The position numbers and the translations under genes were made by a program. DNA of 64,000 bases, from positions 124,001-188,000 of the forward strand of contig NZ_LSBB01000019.1 in the NCBI RefSeq assembly GCF_001584335.1, in the 5' to 3' direction. Below, piece after piece: positions 29,833 to 39,362 of this stretch. The notes beneath the pieces are model-generated. The model ran no database searches, was not told the origin of the DNA, and worked only from the letters and a program-made list of their open reading frames with translations. The number at the start of each line of letters is the position of its first letter. The stretch's first letter is position 1. Source of the stretch: Bacillus atrophaeus (GTDB taxonomy: Bacteria > Bacillota > Bacilli > Bacillales > Bacillaceae).

Positions 29833-30642
29833 ATGTTAAAAAGAGACGGACATATTCATACGCCATTTTGCCCTCACGGATCAAAAGACGCGTTTACTCT
29901 CTACATCGAAGAAGCGATAAAAAAGGGGTTTCAATCCATCACTTTTACCGAGCATGCCCCTTTGCCCCCCTCATTCACTGACCCTACGCCGCTCCAAGAC
30001 AGCGCGATGACGCACGCTTCATTAGAACGCTACTTAAACGAGCTGCCAGGACTCAAAAAGAAATACAGCGGCCAAATTGACATACTGACAGGGCTTGAAG
30101 TCGATTATATATCCGGCTATGAGCATGAAATCAAATCATTTCTGGATACATACGGGCCCTCTCTTGATGACAGCATATTATCCGTCCATTTTTTGCCCGC
30201 CGGCTCGTCCTTTCTCTGCCTTGATTACGATGAGCATACATTTAAAGAGCTGATCGCGGTATATGGGAGCGTTGAGAATGTATATGAGCAGTACTATAAC
30301 GAAATCTATTCTTCTATTGTAGCATCAATCGGCCCCTTTAAGCCAAGACGAATCGGTCATCTCACCCTTGTCAAAAAATTCGCCAAGCTGTTTCCGTATG
30401 AGATGTCGGCAACCGTGCGGAAGCTTGTGTCACGGTGCCTGGACGCCATTAAGGCAAACGGGATGGAACTCGATTTTAATACGGCAGGTCTCAGAAAGGC
30501 GTACGCCGGTGAGATTTATCTGGAGGAGTGGATGATCGCGGCTGCGAAACAAAAAAAAATCCCGCTCGTCTACGGGTCTGATGCCCATCAAGCGCAGGAT
30601 ATCGGATATTCATATGAGTCTTACCGGAGCGCCGCCCGCTAA
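29833..30642 (+). CDS. hisK: Histidinol-phosphatase (PHP family)
   Basis: 269-aa PHP-domain phosphatase of histidine synthesis (histidinol phosphate to histidinol). Metal ligands DGHIHTPFCPHG (residues 5-16), TFTEHAP (about 38) and GLEVDYI (about 85) are visible, with YGSDAHQAQDIGY near the end. GGGGTGAG upstream. Corresponds to B. subtilis YtvP/HisK. Its last four bases overlap the convergent yttP. Confidence 0.92.
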   Translation: MLKRDGHIHTPFCPHGSKDAFTLYIEEAIKKGFQSITFTEHAPLPPSFTDPTPLQDSAMTHASLERYLNELPGLKKKYSGQIDILTGLEVDYISGYEHEIKSFLDTYGPSLDDSILSVHFLPAGSSFLCLDYDEHTFKELIAVYGSVENVYEQYYNEIYSSIVASIGPFKPRRIGHLTLVKKFAKLFPYEMSATVRKLVSRCLDAIKANGMELDFNTAGLRKAYAGEIYLEEWMIAAAKQKKIPLVYGSDAHQAQDIGYSYESYRSAAR

Positions 30643-31262
30643 TTCGTAAGCGCCACATCTCCGGTGCTGAAGACGCTCTTGATCCATACTTTTACTTCTT
30701 CAAAATACATTTTATAAAAATACGGCTCGTGCGGCTGCATGTAAAGCACTTCAGTAATATATTGCGGCTGGAGATAAGGCATCATCAAGAGAGATTTTAA
30801 TTGAAGGATAAAATGCGGCACAGGCAGATTCAAATATTCCTTGTTTTTCGTCCCTTCTTCAATGATCAGCTGTAAGATATACTTTTCTTTCATCAAATAA
30901 GTGGACATGATTTCACGAATCAGCGTGGAATCAATCGTCACCTCCCGATAAACAAACCGAGTTAATTGACGGTTATCGTGCTGATAGGATAAAATATCGA
31001 AAACCAATTGCAGGATGCTTTCCTGTGTGCTTTGGAATTCGGTGCGGCTGCAGGCATTTTCAAGCGTCTTGCTGTAGCCTTCGTAAAACTCGGAAACTAA
31101 ATGTTCCATCAGACCGCCCTTGCCTTTAAAATAGTAGGAGATGTGCGCAACATTAACATCAGCTGACTTTGCGATTTCACGGACAGACGTACCGGTAAAT
31201 CCTTTCTGGTTAAACAGCATGACGGCAGCTTCAATAATTTTGTCTTTGGTGCTTAATTTCAT
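30639..31262 (-). CDS. yttP: TetR-family regulator YttP
   Basis: 207-aa TetR repressor. N-terminal HTH (STKDKIIEAAVMLFNQKGF then TSVREIAKSADVNVAHISYY, residues 3-44) and a ligand domain. ATG at 31262 with GGGGTGAG upstream and B. subtilis-like length. High YttP levels affect sporulation in B. subtilis; ligand not known. Confidence 0.9.
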   Translation of the reverse strand: MKLSTKDKIIEAAVMLFNQKGFTGTSVREIAKSADVNVAHISYYFKGKGGLMEHLVSEFYEGYSKTLENACSRTEFQSTQESILQLVFDILSYQHDNRQLTRFVYREVTIDSTLIREIMSTYLMKEKYILQLIIEEGTKNKEYLNLPVPHFILQLKSLLMMPYLQPQYITEVLYMQPHEPYFYKMYFEEVKVWIKSVFSTGDVALTN

Positions 31263-31389
31263 ACGGCTCACCCCTTCTTAGTTATAACAATTCAAGCAGA
31301 AGGCCGCCGTTCCTGTAAGAACTTATCGACAAATGCCGGCATCACGGTAAGAACTTTGTTTTATATTATAGAAAAAGTGAGGTTTTTCC

Positions 31390-31872
31390 ATGTTTCATGT
31401 CGAAAAACAATCTGGAGATAAAGAAAAAGACTACCAGCTTCTGCTAAAACAGCTTGAAGCGATAACAGAAGACGAAACCGATGCCATTGCGAATTATGCA
31501 AATGCATCCGCACTTCTTTACCATTCATTAGACGAGGTCAACTGGGCGGGATTTTATTTCGCCAAAGAAGGAGAGCTCGTGCTCGGGCCGTTCCAAGGGC
31601 TTCCTGCCTGTGTCCGGATTCCTTTCGGAAAAGGGGTGTGCGGCACAGCCTATTCAAACGGAACTGTCAAGCGGGTGAGTGACGTTCACGCTTTTCCCGG
31701 GCATATCGCCTGCGATGCGGCGTCCCAGTCTGAAATCGTGCTGCCGATTCATGTAAACGGGAAGGTGATCGGCGTTTTGGACATTGACAGTCCCGTCAAA
31801 AACAGATTTGACGAAGTTGATGAAACGTTCCTTACGTTATTTGTTGAAAAGCTTGAAAAAGCATTAGCATAG
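31390..31872 (+). CDS. ytsP: Free methionine-(R)-sulfoxide reductase (GAF domain) YtsP
   Basis: 160-aa fRMsr, a GAF-fold enzyme reducing free Met-R-sulfoxide. The three conserved cysteines are present: LPACVRIPFGKGVCGTAY and HIACDAAS. NWAGFYF precedes them. GTGAGG before the ATG. Matches B. subtilis YtsP. Confidence 0.92.
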   Translation: MFHVEKQSGDKEKDYQLLLKQLEAITEDETDAIANYANASALLYHSLDEVNWAGFYFAKEGELVLGPFQGLPACVRIPFGKGVCGTAYSNGTVKRVSDVHAFPGHIACDAASQSEIVLPIHVNGKVIGVLDIDSPVKNRFDEVDETFLTLFVEKLEKALA

Positions 31873-31876
31873 AAAA

Positions 31877-31908
31877 CAAGGAGCCGGTCTGTGTACCGGC
31901 TCCTTTTC
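31877..31908. terminator. Terminator between ytsP and dgcP
   Basis: Stem AAGGAGCCGG / CCGGCTCCTT with TT; usable in both directions; touches the dgcP stop. Confidence 0.8.
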
Positions 31909-33653
31909 TATTGAGAACTTGTTCCGTGGATGATTAAACGGTTTTTCCCGCTTCTTTTGGCGGTGTAGAGCGCTTCATCGGCTTGCTGTACCAATTCTTT
32001 TAACGATTTTCTCGCTTCCGCCGTCCAGCAGGAAATTCCGCACGAAATCGTCACTTCGGGCTTTGTGCTTTCTCTGACTGCGCGAACGAGCCTCTGGGCG
32101 ATTCGTTTTCCCGCTGCCACATTCAGCATCGGCAGGTAAATCGCCAGCTCCTCGCCTCCCCAGCGGGCCCCGATATCATGTTTACGTATGTTGCTTTTGA
32201 TGACAGCCGCCACCTGAATTAAGATCTCGTCCCCCGTCTGATGTCCGTATGTGTCATTGACATTTTTAAAATTATCAATGTCAATCAGAATGAACACGCC
32301 TCTTTGATGGGTTTTCATGCTGTATTGAATTTTTTCATCTAAATAGGTTCTTGAATATAATTCTGTCAGCTGATCAGTCTTGACGAGATGTTCCAGACGA
32401 TCACGAAGCATAGAATTGGTAACAGCCAGTGTAGAGTGATGGATCAGTGCCTCAAACAACTTGTATACTTCAAAGGTGAAGGCATACAGGTCTTTTTTCA
32501 GCACGATGGCAAAGCCTAATATCCGGTCATTCTCCATCATCGGCACGGCCATAAGGGAGCCATAACTCTTCTCTCCGAATAAAGAACGCCCGTTTCCGAT
32601 GAACACCCCTTTTTCTCCATCGAAAAGCTTTTCTTTCACCGAACGGATATACACGTCAGAAGAACCTTTTTCAAAAAAAGGGGTGCCTCCCGGCAGCAGT
32701 GTCTGTTTTTCAAAGTGATCAATATGAAAAAAGCCGACTTCTTCAGCATGAAACGACTCTACAATTCTTGCCGTCAGATCTTTCATTGTGTCTGTCAGTC
32801 TCAGCCGCTGATTGAGCTGGCGGGATGTTTCATTAATCAATTCCAGATTGGCAATGCTTGTTTTGGACTGCTCATAGAGCTGGGCATTTTCAAATGCTCT
32901 TCCCGCCGCATTTGCGATCAGTGACATTTCATCCAAATCGCCTGCGGAAAGCGGAACCCCTGACTTTGCCTCAGCCATCAGCACCCCGTATGTTCCCTGC
33001 TGACCCTTTATCGGTACATAAACGGCTGATTCGTTTTTTCTCAGTATCTCCCCGGATAAATACACATGAAGCGCAAAGGAATCGGCACCTTCTCCTTCCA
33101 TCAGCAGCTCTTTTGCGGGCAAATCCCGGCATGTATCCCGATCCTGAGAAATAAACAAAGAAAAATGAAAGGACGGATAAGCGTCGTTTAAGCTTTCCAG
33201 CAGCTTCTTCAGCACTTTCTTTTGATCTAAGAGCGAGTGAAACAGCTCTGTCAGCTTGTATATTTTTTTCTGATGCACCGCCGCTTCATACAGCTTTTCC
33301 TGCTTCATGGACTGATTCAAAAACAAGGAAATCAAGTCAGGCAGTTCGGCAGGAATCTCTTCTCCCTGTTTACAGGTTAAGTTTAGGCTGCTGCCTGTTG
33401 AATGATCTGAGATTACATAAAAAGAGCCGCTGATTTTCGTTGCAGCAAAACAAGCTTCTTCCTCGGTCTTGTATTTCGTTTGAGCAGATTCTGCCGGTGA
33501 AAGGGTTAATAATAGAGATGAAAAGCAGGATTCAAGAGCTGAGGTCAGCCAAAGCAGCGAGTCGGCAAAAGTCACGGATTTTGGCGTCGTTAATAAAAAA
33601 TGCAGCATGCGCTGATGAAAGATCGGCAATATATGTTTTGTTTGGTTTATCAA
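31908..33653 (-). CDS. dgcP: Diguanylate cyclase DgcP (GAF-GGDEF)
   Basis: 581-aa cytoplasmic c-di-GMP synthase, the B. subtilis YtrP/DgcP. N-terminal GAF-like regions (about 1-410) and a C-terminal GGDEF domain (about 425-580) with active-site RWGGEELAIYLP near 498; the usual Phe is Leu. RKHD precedes GGEEL by five residues and is a canonical RxxD product-inhibition site. TTG start with AGGTGAT upstream. c-di-GMP lowers motility in this genus, and motPS lie in the same window. Confidence 0.92.
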   Translation of the reverse strand: MINQTKHILPIFHQRMLHFLLTTPKSVTFADSLLWLTSALESCFSSLLLTLSPAESAQTKYKTEEEACFAATKISGSFYVISDHSTGSSLNLTCKQGEEIPAELPDLISLFLNQSMKQEKLYEAAVHQKKIYKLTELFHSLLDQKKVLKKLLESLNDAYPSFHFSLFISQDRDTCRDLPAKELLMEGEGADSFALHVYLSGEILRKNESAVYVPIKGQQGTYGVLMAEAKSGVPLSAGDLDEMSLIANAAGRAFENAQLYEQSKTSIANLELINETSRQLNQRLRLTDTMKDLTARIVESFHAEEVGFFHIDHFEKQTLLPGGTPFFEKGSSDVYIRSVKEKLFDGEKGVFIGNGRSLFGEKSYGSLMAVPMMENDRILGFAIVLKKDLYAFTFEVYKLFEALIHHSTLAVTNSMLRDRLEHLVKTDQLTELYSRTYLDEKIQYSMKTHQRGVFILIDIDNFKNVNDTYGHQTGDEILIQVAAVIKSNIRKHDIGARWGGEELAIYLPMLNVAAGKRIAQRLVRAVRESTKPEVTISCGISCWTAEARKSLKELVQQADEALYTAKRSGKNRLIIHGTSSQ

Positions 33654-33744
33654 TTTTTATCACCTAAAAAGTAAACTTCTAATTTTTGTTTATTATAGCA
33701 TAACCGTTTGCTGAATAGCTTTGCAGACGATGATGGAGAAATGG

Positions 33745-33773
33745 TTGACTTCAAAGCGAAAAACTTATATAAT
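33745..33773 (+). promoter_or_regulatory. rpsD SigA promoter
   Basis: TTGACT (33745-33750), 17 bp, TATAAT (33768-33773). Confidence 0.9.
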
Positions 33774-33780
33774 GCTCTTT

Positions 33781-34563
<783 letters not shown>

Positions 34564-34593
34564 TCGTAATGCTTCTTTAAAGAGCATTGACTT

Positions 34594-34628
34594 AAACCCT
34601 AGAAACTTTGTTTCTAGGGTTTTTCTTT
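34594..34628 (+). terminator. Terminator of rpsD; left limit of the island
   Basis: Stem AAACCCTAGAAAC / GTTTCTAGGGTTT, loop TTT, then TTTCTTTT. Confidence 0.92.
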
Positions 34629-34765
34629 TGGTTCTGCTATGCAGAATACCGTATTCTCCTTTATTTATTTGGGATGTAATGAATTGGATTTCAATTATAT
34701 TTAGAATTCCTCTTATGTGTAAAAACAAGTTATTGTACAGAAATTCATGGTTTTTGAGACAAATA

Positions 34766-34804
34766 AAAAAGTAAAGGAGGTACTTATAGTACCTCCTTTA
34801 CTTT
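34766..34804 (-). terminator. Terminator of the alpha/beta hydrolase gene
   Basis: Perfect 16-bp stem AAAGTAAAGGAGGTAC / GTACCTCCTTTACTTT, five-base loop, with TTTATTT on the minus strand. Confidence 0.85.
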
Positions 34805-34880
34805 CCCTCTTCATAGAATGAAAGAAGAACCTGGTATTATACAATCCCCTTTTCTATCCATTAAAAGTATTCATTTATAA

Positions 34881-35717
34881 TTAGTCCTTTAAAAAGGATA
34901 ACAATGCTTCATTAAATTCCTTGGGATGTGTTGCATTCAACCCATGTGGCCCCCCTTTTATTAAAGCTACTTTGGCATTAGGAATTGCTTCATAGGTTCG
35001 CTTCCCACTATATTCAAATGGAACAGTTGCATCCGAATCACCATGAATCACAAGAGTAGGGATATTAATTTTGGCTAAATCTCCCCTAAAATCTGTTTTA
35101 CTGAAAGCACCAATACAATCTAAAGTCCCTTTAGGAGATGCACCTGCTGCAATATCCTTATTGTAAAGTCGGAATGGTTCACTAACTAAATCCGTTCGAT
35201 CTCCAGCTGCAAAAAATATCTTTGTAAACTCATCAAGAAAAGCTAATCGATCATCTTTTACCCCGTTTTCAAATCCTTGAATTGCTGCATCATCTAATAC
35301 TCCCTCAGGATGATCTTCAGACTTATAAAGAAATGGTGGTACAGCTCCTGCAAATACAGCCTTTTCTACTCTATTGGTTCCGTAGGTTCCAATATAGCGT
35401 GCTACTTCTCCGCCCCCCATTGAAAATCCGACCAGTGTCACATTTTGGAGATCCAAGTGTTCTAGTAACAGATGTAAATCAGTAGCTAATGTATCATAAT
35501 CGTAACCGTTCCATGGCTGAGAAGAGTTTCCGAACCCTCGGCGGTCATAAGTTATGACTCTGTATCCACCCTCAACGAGAGCCGGGACTTGGTATTCCCA
35601 AGATCGACCACTTAATGGCCAACCGTGAATTAATACAACTGGATTCCCCATACCGTGATCCTCATAAGAAAGTTCAATAGGTGTGTGATTTTCTGTTCCT
35701 ACAGTAATTTTTGCCAT
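34881..35717 (-). CDS. Alpha/beta hydrolase, non-heme chloroperoxidase type
   Basis: 278-aa cytoplasmic alpha/beta hydrolase. Oxyanion region VLIHGWPLSGRSWEYQ (about 24-39), nucleophile elbow GFSMGGGE (Ser near 97), acid HGDSDATVPFE (near 222) and His in KGGPHGLNATH (near 256) make a full triad. The sequence resembles cofactor-free bacterial haloperoxidases/esterases. ATG at 35717 with GGAGG; the longer frame lacks a site. Single gene with its own terminator. Physiological substrate unknown; neighbours suggest aromatic or ester compounds. Confidence 0.87.
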   Translation of the reverse strand: MAKITVGTENHTPIELSYEDHGMGNPVVLIHGWPLSGRSWEYQVPALVEGGYRVITYDRRGFGNSSQPWNGYDYDTLATDLHLLLEHLDLQNVTLVGFSMGGGEVARYIGTYGTNRVEKAVFAGAVPPFLYKSEDHPEGVLDDAAIQGFENGVKDDRLAFLDEFTKIFFAAGDRTDLVSEPFRLYNKDIAAGASPKGTLDCIGAFSKTDFRGDLAKINIPTLVIHGDSDATVPFEYSGKRTYEAIPNAKVALIKGGPHGLNATHPKEFNEALLSFLKD

Positions 35718-35754
35718 TCCTATACCTCCAATATATAGCCTTTTCTCCAATAAT

Positions 35755-35768
35755 CGAGGTGAACCTCG
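35755..35768. promoter_or_regulatory. Short palindrome in the leader of the hydrolase gene
   Basis: CGAGGT (35755-35760), GA, ACCTCG (35763-35768), 38 bases before the start codon. Operator or small hairpin; no regulator can be named. Confidence 0.4.
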
Positions 35769-35801
35769 TAGCCTATTAACTTTCTTTCCTTCCAGCCTCA
35801 A

Positions 35802-36165
35802 TAATCCTTCCTATAATTTTTATATGGATAGAAGGTTATTTCAAATAGGGAGGAAGCTGCAGGACTAAAACTATTTAACAGTTAAAGAAATTTTAATCCA
35901 ATCATTCCCCAACTTCCTGCTTAAATAAAGGAATTACCTTATATATCACATGATGCTATGGGTTTCTCTAAGAGAGAGTATACCAACATACTTAATTACA
36001 GGCAGTTTAGTAAAATATAGGTGAGCCGACTGTTAACCAGTCGGCTCCTACCTCTGTTTGATCTAGTTACGTTATTAATTCAATAATAATCGCCTTCACT
36101 TTAAAGAGAAAGTTAGGCTTTTTTCATTTTTTATGTTTGGGTCCGTCATCGGCCCCAAACCCTTA
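35802..36165. other. Gene-free stretch with hairpins and an orphan plus-strand terminator
   Basis: No coding frame is supported. It holds a perfect 10-bp inverted repeat GAGCCGACTG / CAGTCGGCTC (36023-36047), a plus-strand terminator-like hairpin GCCT..ACTTT / AAAGT..AGGC (36092-36118) followed by TTTTTTCATTTTTT, and near the amidohydrolase stop an imperfect GTTTGGG / CCCAAAC pair. Both flanking genes run on the minus strand, so the plus-strand terminator serves no visible gene. Confidence 0.5.
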
Positions 36166-37995
36166 TTAGAAAGCAAAGCAAGTACAACCAATACCCCATT
36201 TAGTTCCATCTTTTCCTATTACGGTATGAGTGTGTTGATGGAGAGGGTTACTGCAACTATGTTTGTGATCATGGGCATCGTGAGAAAGTATATTGTGGGT
36301 TAGGTTAGCACCACCATAACCATAAACCCCCGTCGGTGCCCAATCAGGTGATGCTGGCGGCAATTCAGGTGATAAATTTTTAAATTCATCATTTCCATAA
36401 ACAACTTGCCCACCCATAATGGTGAGTAATGATTCAAGGTCTTTGATTTCTTCTTCTGGCACAGTAAAGTAGTCAGCAGACAATACAGCAATATCAGCAA
36501 ACTGACCTACTGCAAGGGTTCCCTTTTTATCTTCATCACCAGAGAACCACGCACTCCCTTTGGAATATAATTCCAGAGCTGCGTTTCTGTCAAGCTTATT
36601 CTTTTCATATATCGAAAGTCCACCAATGGTTTTTCCTGCAACCATCCAGTAAAGAGCAACCCAAGGGTTATAGCTGGAAACCCTCGTTGCATCACTACCG
36701 GCGCCAACAGGTATACCAAGGTCTAGCATACGATAAATCGGAGGAGTACGCTTTGCAGCTTCCTTTCCGTATAAATCAACAAAGTATTCACCTTGGAAAG
36801 CCATGCGGTCTTGGATGGCAATACCGCCATTTAAAGCCTTAACACGTTCCATACTACGATCTGAGATTGTTTCTGCATGGTCAAACCACCAGCGTAGACC
36901 ATTAAAAGGAATTTCTCTGTTGACTTCCTCAAAAACATTTAAGAAACGTGTTATTGACTCGTCATAAGTTGCATGTAAACGGAATGGCCAACGGTTTTCC
37001 ACCAATAGAGAAATTACTTTCTTTAAGTCAGCTTCCATCACCGTAGCTAGGTCGGGCCGCGGCATTTGAAATTTTTCAAAATCGGCTGCCGAGAATACTA
37101 ACATTTCTCCGGCACCATTCATTTTATACTTATCATTTCCTTGACCAGGAGACACAATTTTTGCCCATGAAGCAAAGTCTTCATATTCATGATTTGGATT
37201 TTGTGTAAATAGATTATAAGCAATACGCAAAGTTAATTGATCCTTCTCGGCTAAATGTTCAACAACTTTGTAATCATCAGGATAATTTTGGAACCCGCCA
37301 CCTGCGTCAATGGCACTTGTGATACCTAATCTATTTAATTCGCGCATAAAATGGCGAGTTGAGTTAATCTGGTCGTCAAAATTAAGTACTGGAGCTCTAC
37401 CCAAACTTGAATAAAGAATAGAAGCGTTAGGGTTGGCAATTAAAAGACCCGTTGGATTACCTCGTTTATCCCGCTCAATTAAACAGCCCGGGGGGTCTGG
37501 GGTATCTTTTGTGTATCCCAGTGCACGCAGCCCTGCACGATTTACAAGTGCTCTATCGTAAAGATGCAGCACAAAGACAGGCGTGTCTTCAGAAACAGCA
37601 TTAATCTCTTCCAAAGTTGGCATCCGTCTTTCTTTAAATTGAAATGCAGACCAGCCTCCAACTACTCTTACCCACTGAGGAGCAGGTGTACGCCTTGCCT
37701 GCTCTCTAAGCATTTCCAGCGCAATAGCAAGTGATGGCACACCTTCCCAGCGCAATTCCATATTATAATGAAGACCGCCACGAATAACGTGTATATGAGA
37801 ATCATTCAAGCCCGGAATAGCTCTCTTTCTTTTAAGGTCTATTTTTTTGGTTTTTTCTGTGGCACTATCAAGAAGCTCATCTCCACCTACTGCAGTGATT
37901 AAACCATCAGTTATGGCGATAGCCGATACCTCAGGTTGAGATGGGTTAAGAGTAGTGATTTTTCCGTTATATAAAATCATATCCGGTAAATTCAT
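36166..37995 (-). CDS. YtcJ-type amidohydrolase with His/Cys-rich C-terminal tail
   Basis: 609-aa amidohydrolase_3 family enzyme. Metal-site motifs: GLNDSHIHVIRGG (HxH, about residue 68), LHATYDESITRF (about 345), WWFDHAETIS (about 375) and the Asp of GAGSDATRVSS (about 430). Beyond the usual end it carries about 55 residues rich in His and Cys (HDAHDHKHSCSNPLHQHTH, then GIGCTCFAF). ATG at 37995 has GAGGTG upstream. Last gene of the operon YcaC-YcaC-monooxygenase-amidohydrolase, seven bases after the broken gene. Substrate unknown. Confidence 0.85.
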   Translation of the reverse strand: MNLPDMILYNGKITTLNPSQPEVSAIAITDGLITAVGGDELLDSATEKTKKIDLKRKRAIPGLNDSHIHVIRGGLHYNMELRWEGVPSLAIALEMLREQARRTPAPQWVRVVGGWSAFQFKERRMPTLEEINAVSEDTPVFVLHLYDRALVNRAGLRALGYTKDTPDPPGCLIERDKRGNPTGLLIANPNASILYSSLGRAPVLNFDDQINSTRHFMRELNRLGITSAIDAGGGFQNYPDDYKVVEHLAEKDQLTLRIAYNLFTQNPNHEYEDFASWAKIVSPGQGNDKYKMNGAGEMLVFSAADFEKFQMPRPDLATVMEADLKKVISLLVENRWPFRLHATYDESITRFLNVFEEVNREIPFNGLRWWFDHAETISDRSMERVKALNGGIAIQDRMAFQGEYFVDLYGKEAAKRTPPIYRMLDLGIPVGAGSDATRVSSYNPWVALYWMVAGKTIGGLSIYEKNKLDRNAALELYSKGSAWFSGDEDKKGTLAVGQFADIAVLSADYFTVPEEEIKDLESLLTIMGGQVVYGNDEFKNLSPELPPASPDWAPTGVYGYGGANLTHNILSHDAHDHKHSCSNPLHQHTHTVIGKDGTKWGIGCTCFAF

Positions 37996-38008
37996 GTTCA
38001 CACCTCGT

Positions 38009-38603
38009 CTACTTCCTAGTATTCCGTAACCATGGATGAAATATTTTACCGAGAATCGGCATTACTACCCATGATAGCAAGGACACTATACATACAGAAA
38101 CAAAAAAAGCTGACATAATAGGATTCATATTTTTTATTATAGGCCCTATCACTATAGGAACCAACATGCTAAGAGGCCATACACCAAGAACGGTACCAAT
38201 AGACATTTTCCATTTTGGCGGTGGAACTGGCGTTTTCGGAGTAATAAACCAATAAGCCAAACTGCTTTCAGTTTTGTAAGTTGGATTAGTGGCTTGAAAT
38301 GGTTCTGCCTTTTTTAACAAATCTCGACGAATATCTGATTCTTGCCAAGCACGCAGATGGCTCATACGTATCGAAGCGAAAAACAACAGTATACTCTCTG
38401 GATCCGTTATTGGGGACTATTAGATTTACGCCTAAATGCCCTGGAAATTTAGTAGCGGCAGCTTCGATTTCATGTCTCCACGTTTCAAACTGTTTTTCTC
38501 TGCCTTCTTGAATTTCCCATGTAACAATCGTTGTTACTGGACCACCAGCATCCATAGTGTTCCCTGTATGAGTTACTCCCACAGTTACTCTTTCTTGATT
38601 CAT
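38009..38603 (-). pseudogene. Antibiotic-biosynthesis-monooxygenase domain fused to membrane segments, frameshifted
   Basis: Two overlapping frames make one protein of about 197 aa. The first frame encodes an ABM ferredoxin-like domain (TIVTWEIQEGREKQFETW, then YTVVFRFDTYE); the second continues HLRAWQESDIRRDLLKKAEP and a C-terminal part with hydrophobic helices (VLGVWPLSMLVPIVIGPII, FFVSVCIVSLLSWVVM). Removing one G at 38359-38360 restores a single frame. Start ATG overlaps the YcaC stop (ATGA). A sequencing error is possible. If real, only a truncated ABM domain is made. Confidence 0.8.
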
Positions 38604-39244
38604 ATTTTCCTGCTTGGAGGCGCGCCATGTACCATAGTATATGCGTATTCCACGCCTTGACCATAAGCGCCAGTGTGTTCTTTTACAATTTCCATAACAG
38701 CATCATAAGTGTCTTTGCGTGCCCAGTCACGTTGGTATTCAAGTAAAACTTGAATTGCTGTCACTGGAATTGCTCCAGCTTGTTCTACACGACGCATAGC
38801 AGCGTTATGTGCTGTCAAACTAGTACCACCTGAAGCATCATCAACTGCATAAACTTCAAAGCCAGCTTTAATTGCTTCAAGCACAGGGAATGCAAGGCAA
38901 ACTTCAGTCCAAAGTGCTGCAAATATCAATTTCTTTCTACCTGTTGCTTTAACTGCCTCAACAAATTTTGAATCTTCCCAAGAGTTCATTGAACTACGTT
39001 CTATAATTTCATGGTTTGGGAATATGTCAAGAATTTGCGGCCAGAAATAACCAGAAAAGCTTTGTGTTTCAACTGTAGTAAGAATAGTAGGTACGTTAAA
39101 AGCTTTTGCTGATTTAGCAAGCAGCATAACGTTATTCATTAATGTTTGCCTGTCAATGCTTGCAACTCCAAAAGTCATTTGAGGCTGAAAATCGATCAAA
39201 ATTAATGTACTGTTCTCCGGAGTTAACAATTCTAAATTACTCAT
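38600..39244 (-). CDS. YcaC-like cysteine hydrolase (isochorismatase family), copy 1
   Basis: 214-aa isochorismatase-like hydrolase. Asp in LILIDFQPQM (residue near 18), Lys in KATGRKKLIFA and nucleophile Cys in LWTEVCLAFPVLEAIKAGFE (near 117) form the family triad. Similar to E. coli YcaC, whose substrate is unknown. Translationally coupled to the monooxygenase gene. GGAGTG upstream. Same length as the neighbouring copy but clearly diverged, so an old duplication or two acquisitions. Confidence 0.88.
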   Translation of the reverse strand: MSNLELLTPENSTLILIDFQPQMTFGVASIDRQTLMNNVMLLAKSAKAFNVPTILTTVETQSFSGYFWPQILDIFPNHEIIERSSMNSWEDSKFVEAVKATGRKKLIFAALWTEVCLAFPVLEAIKAGFEVYAVDDASGGTSLTAHNAAMRRVEQAGAIPVTAIQVLLEYQRDWARKDTYDAVMEIVKEHTGAYGQGVEYAYTMVHGAPPSRKI

Positions 39245-39329
39245 AATAAAACACTCCTTTTTTAAAACTTAAAGGCAATTATTAGTTTCAGTTGTAATCG
39301 TAAAATTAAGCCTTGCTATACTTCTTATT

Positions 39330-39359
39330 TAAAAAGGAGCGCTGATTACATCAGCGCTC
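39330..39359 (-). terminator. Terminator/attenuator between the two YcaC genes
   Basis: Perfect stem GAGCGCTGAT / ATCAGCGCTC, loop GTA, then CTTTTT on the minus strand. It lies inside what otherwise looks like one operon, so downstream genes may depend on read-through or an own promoter. Confidence 0.8.
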
Positions 39360-39362
39360 AAT

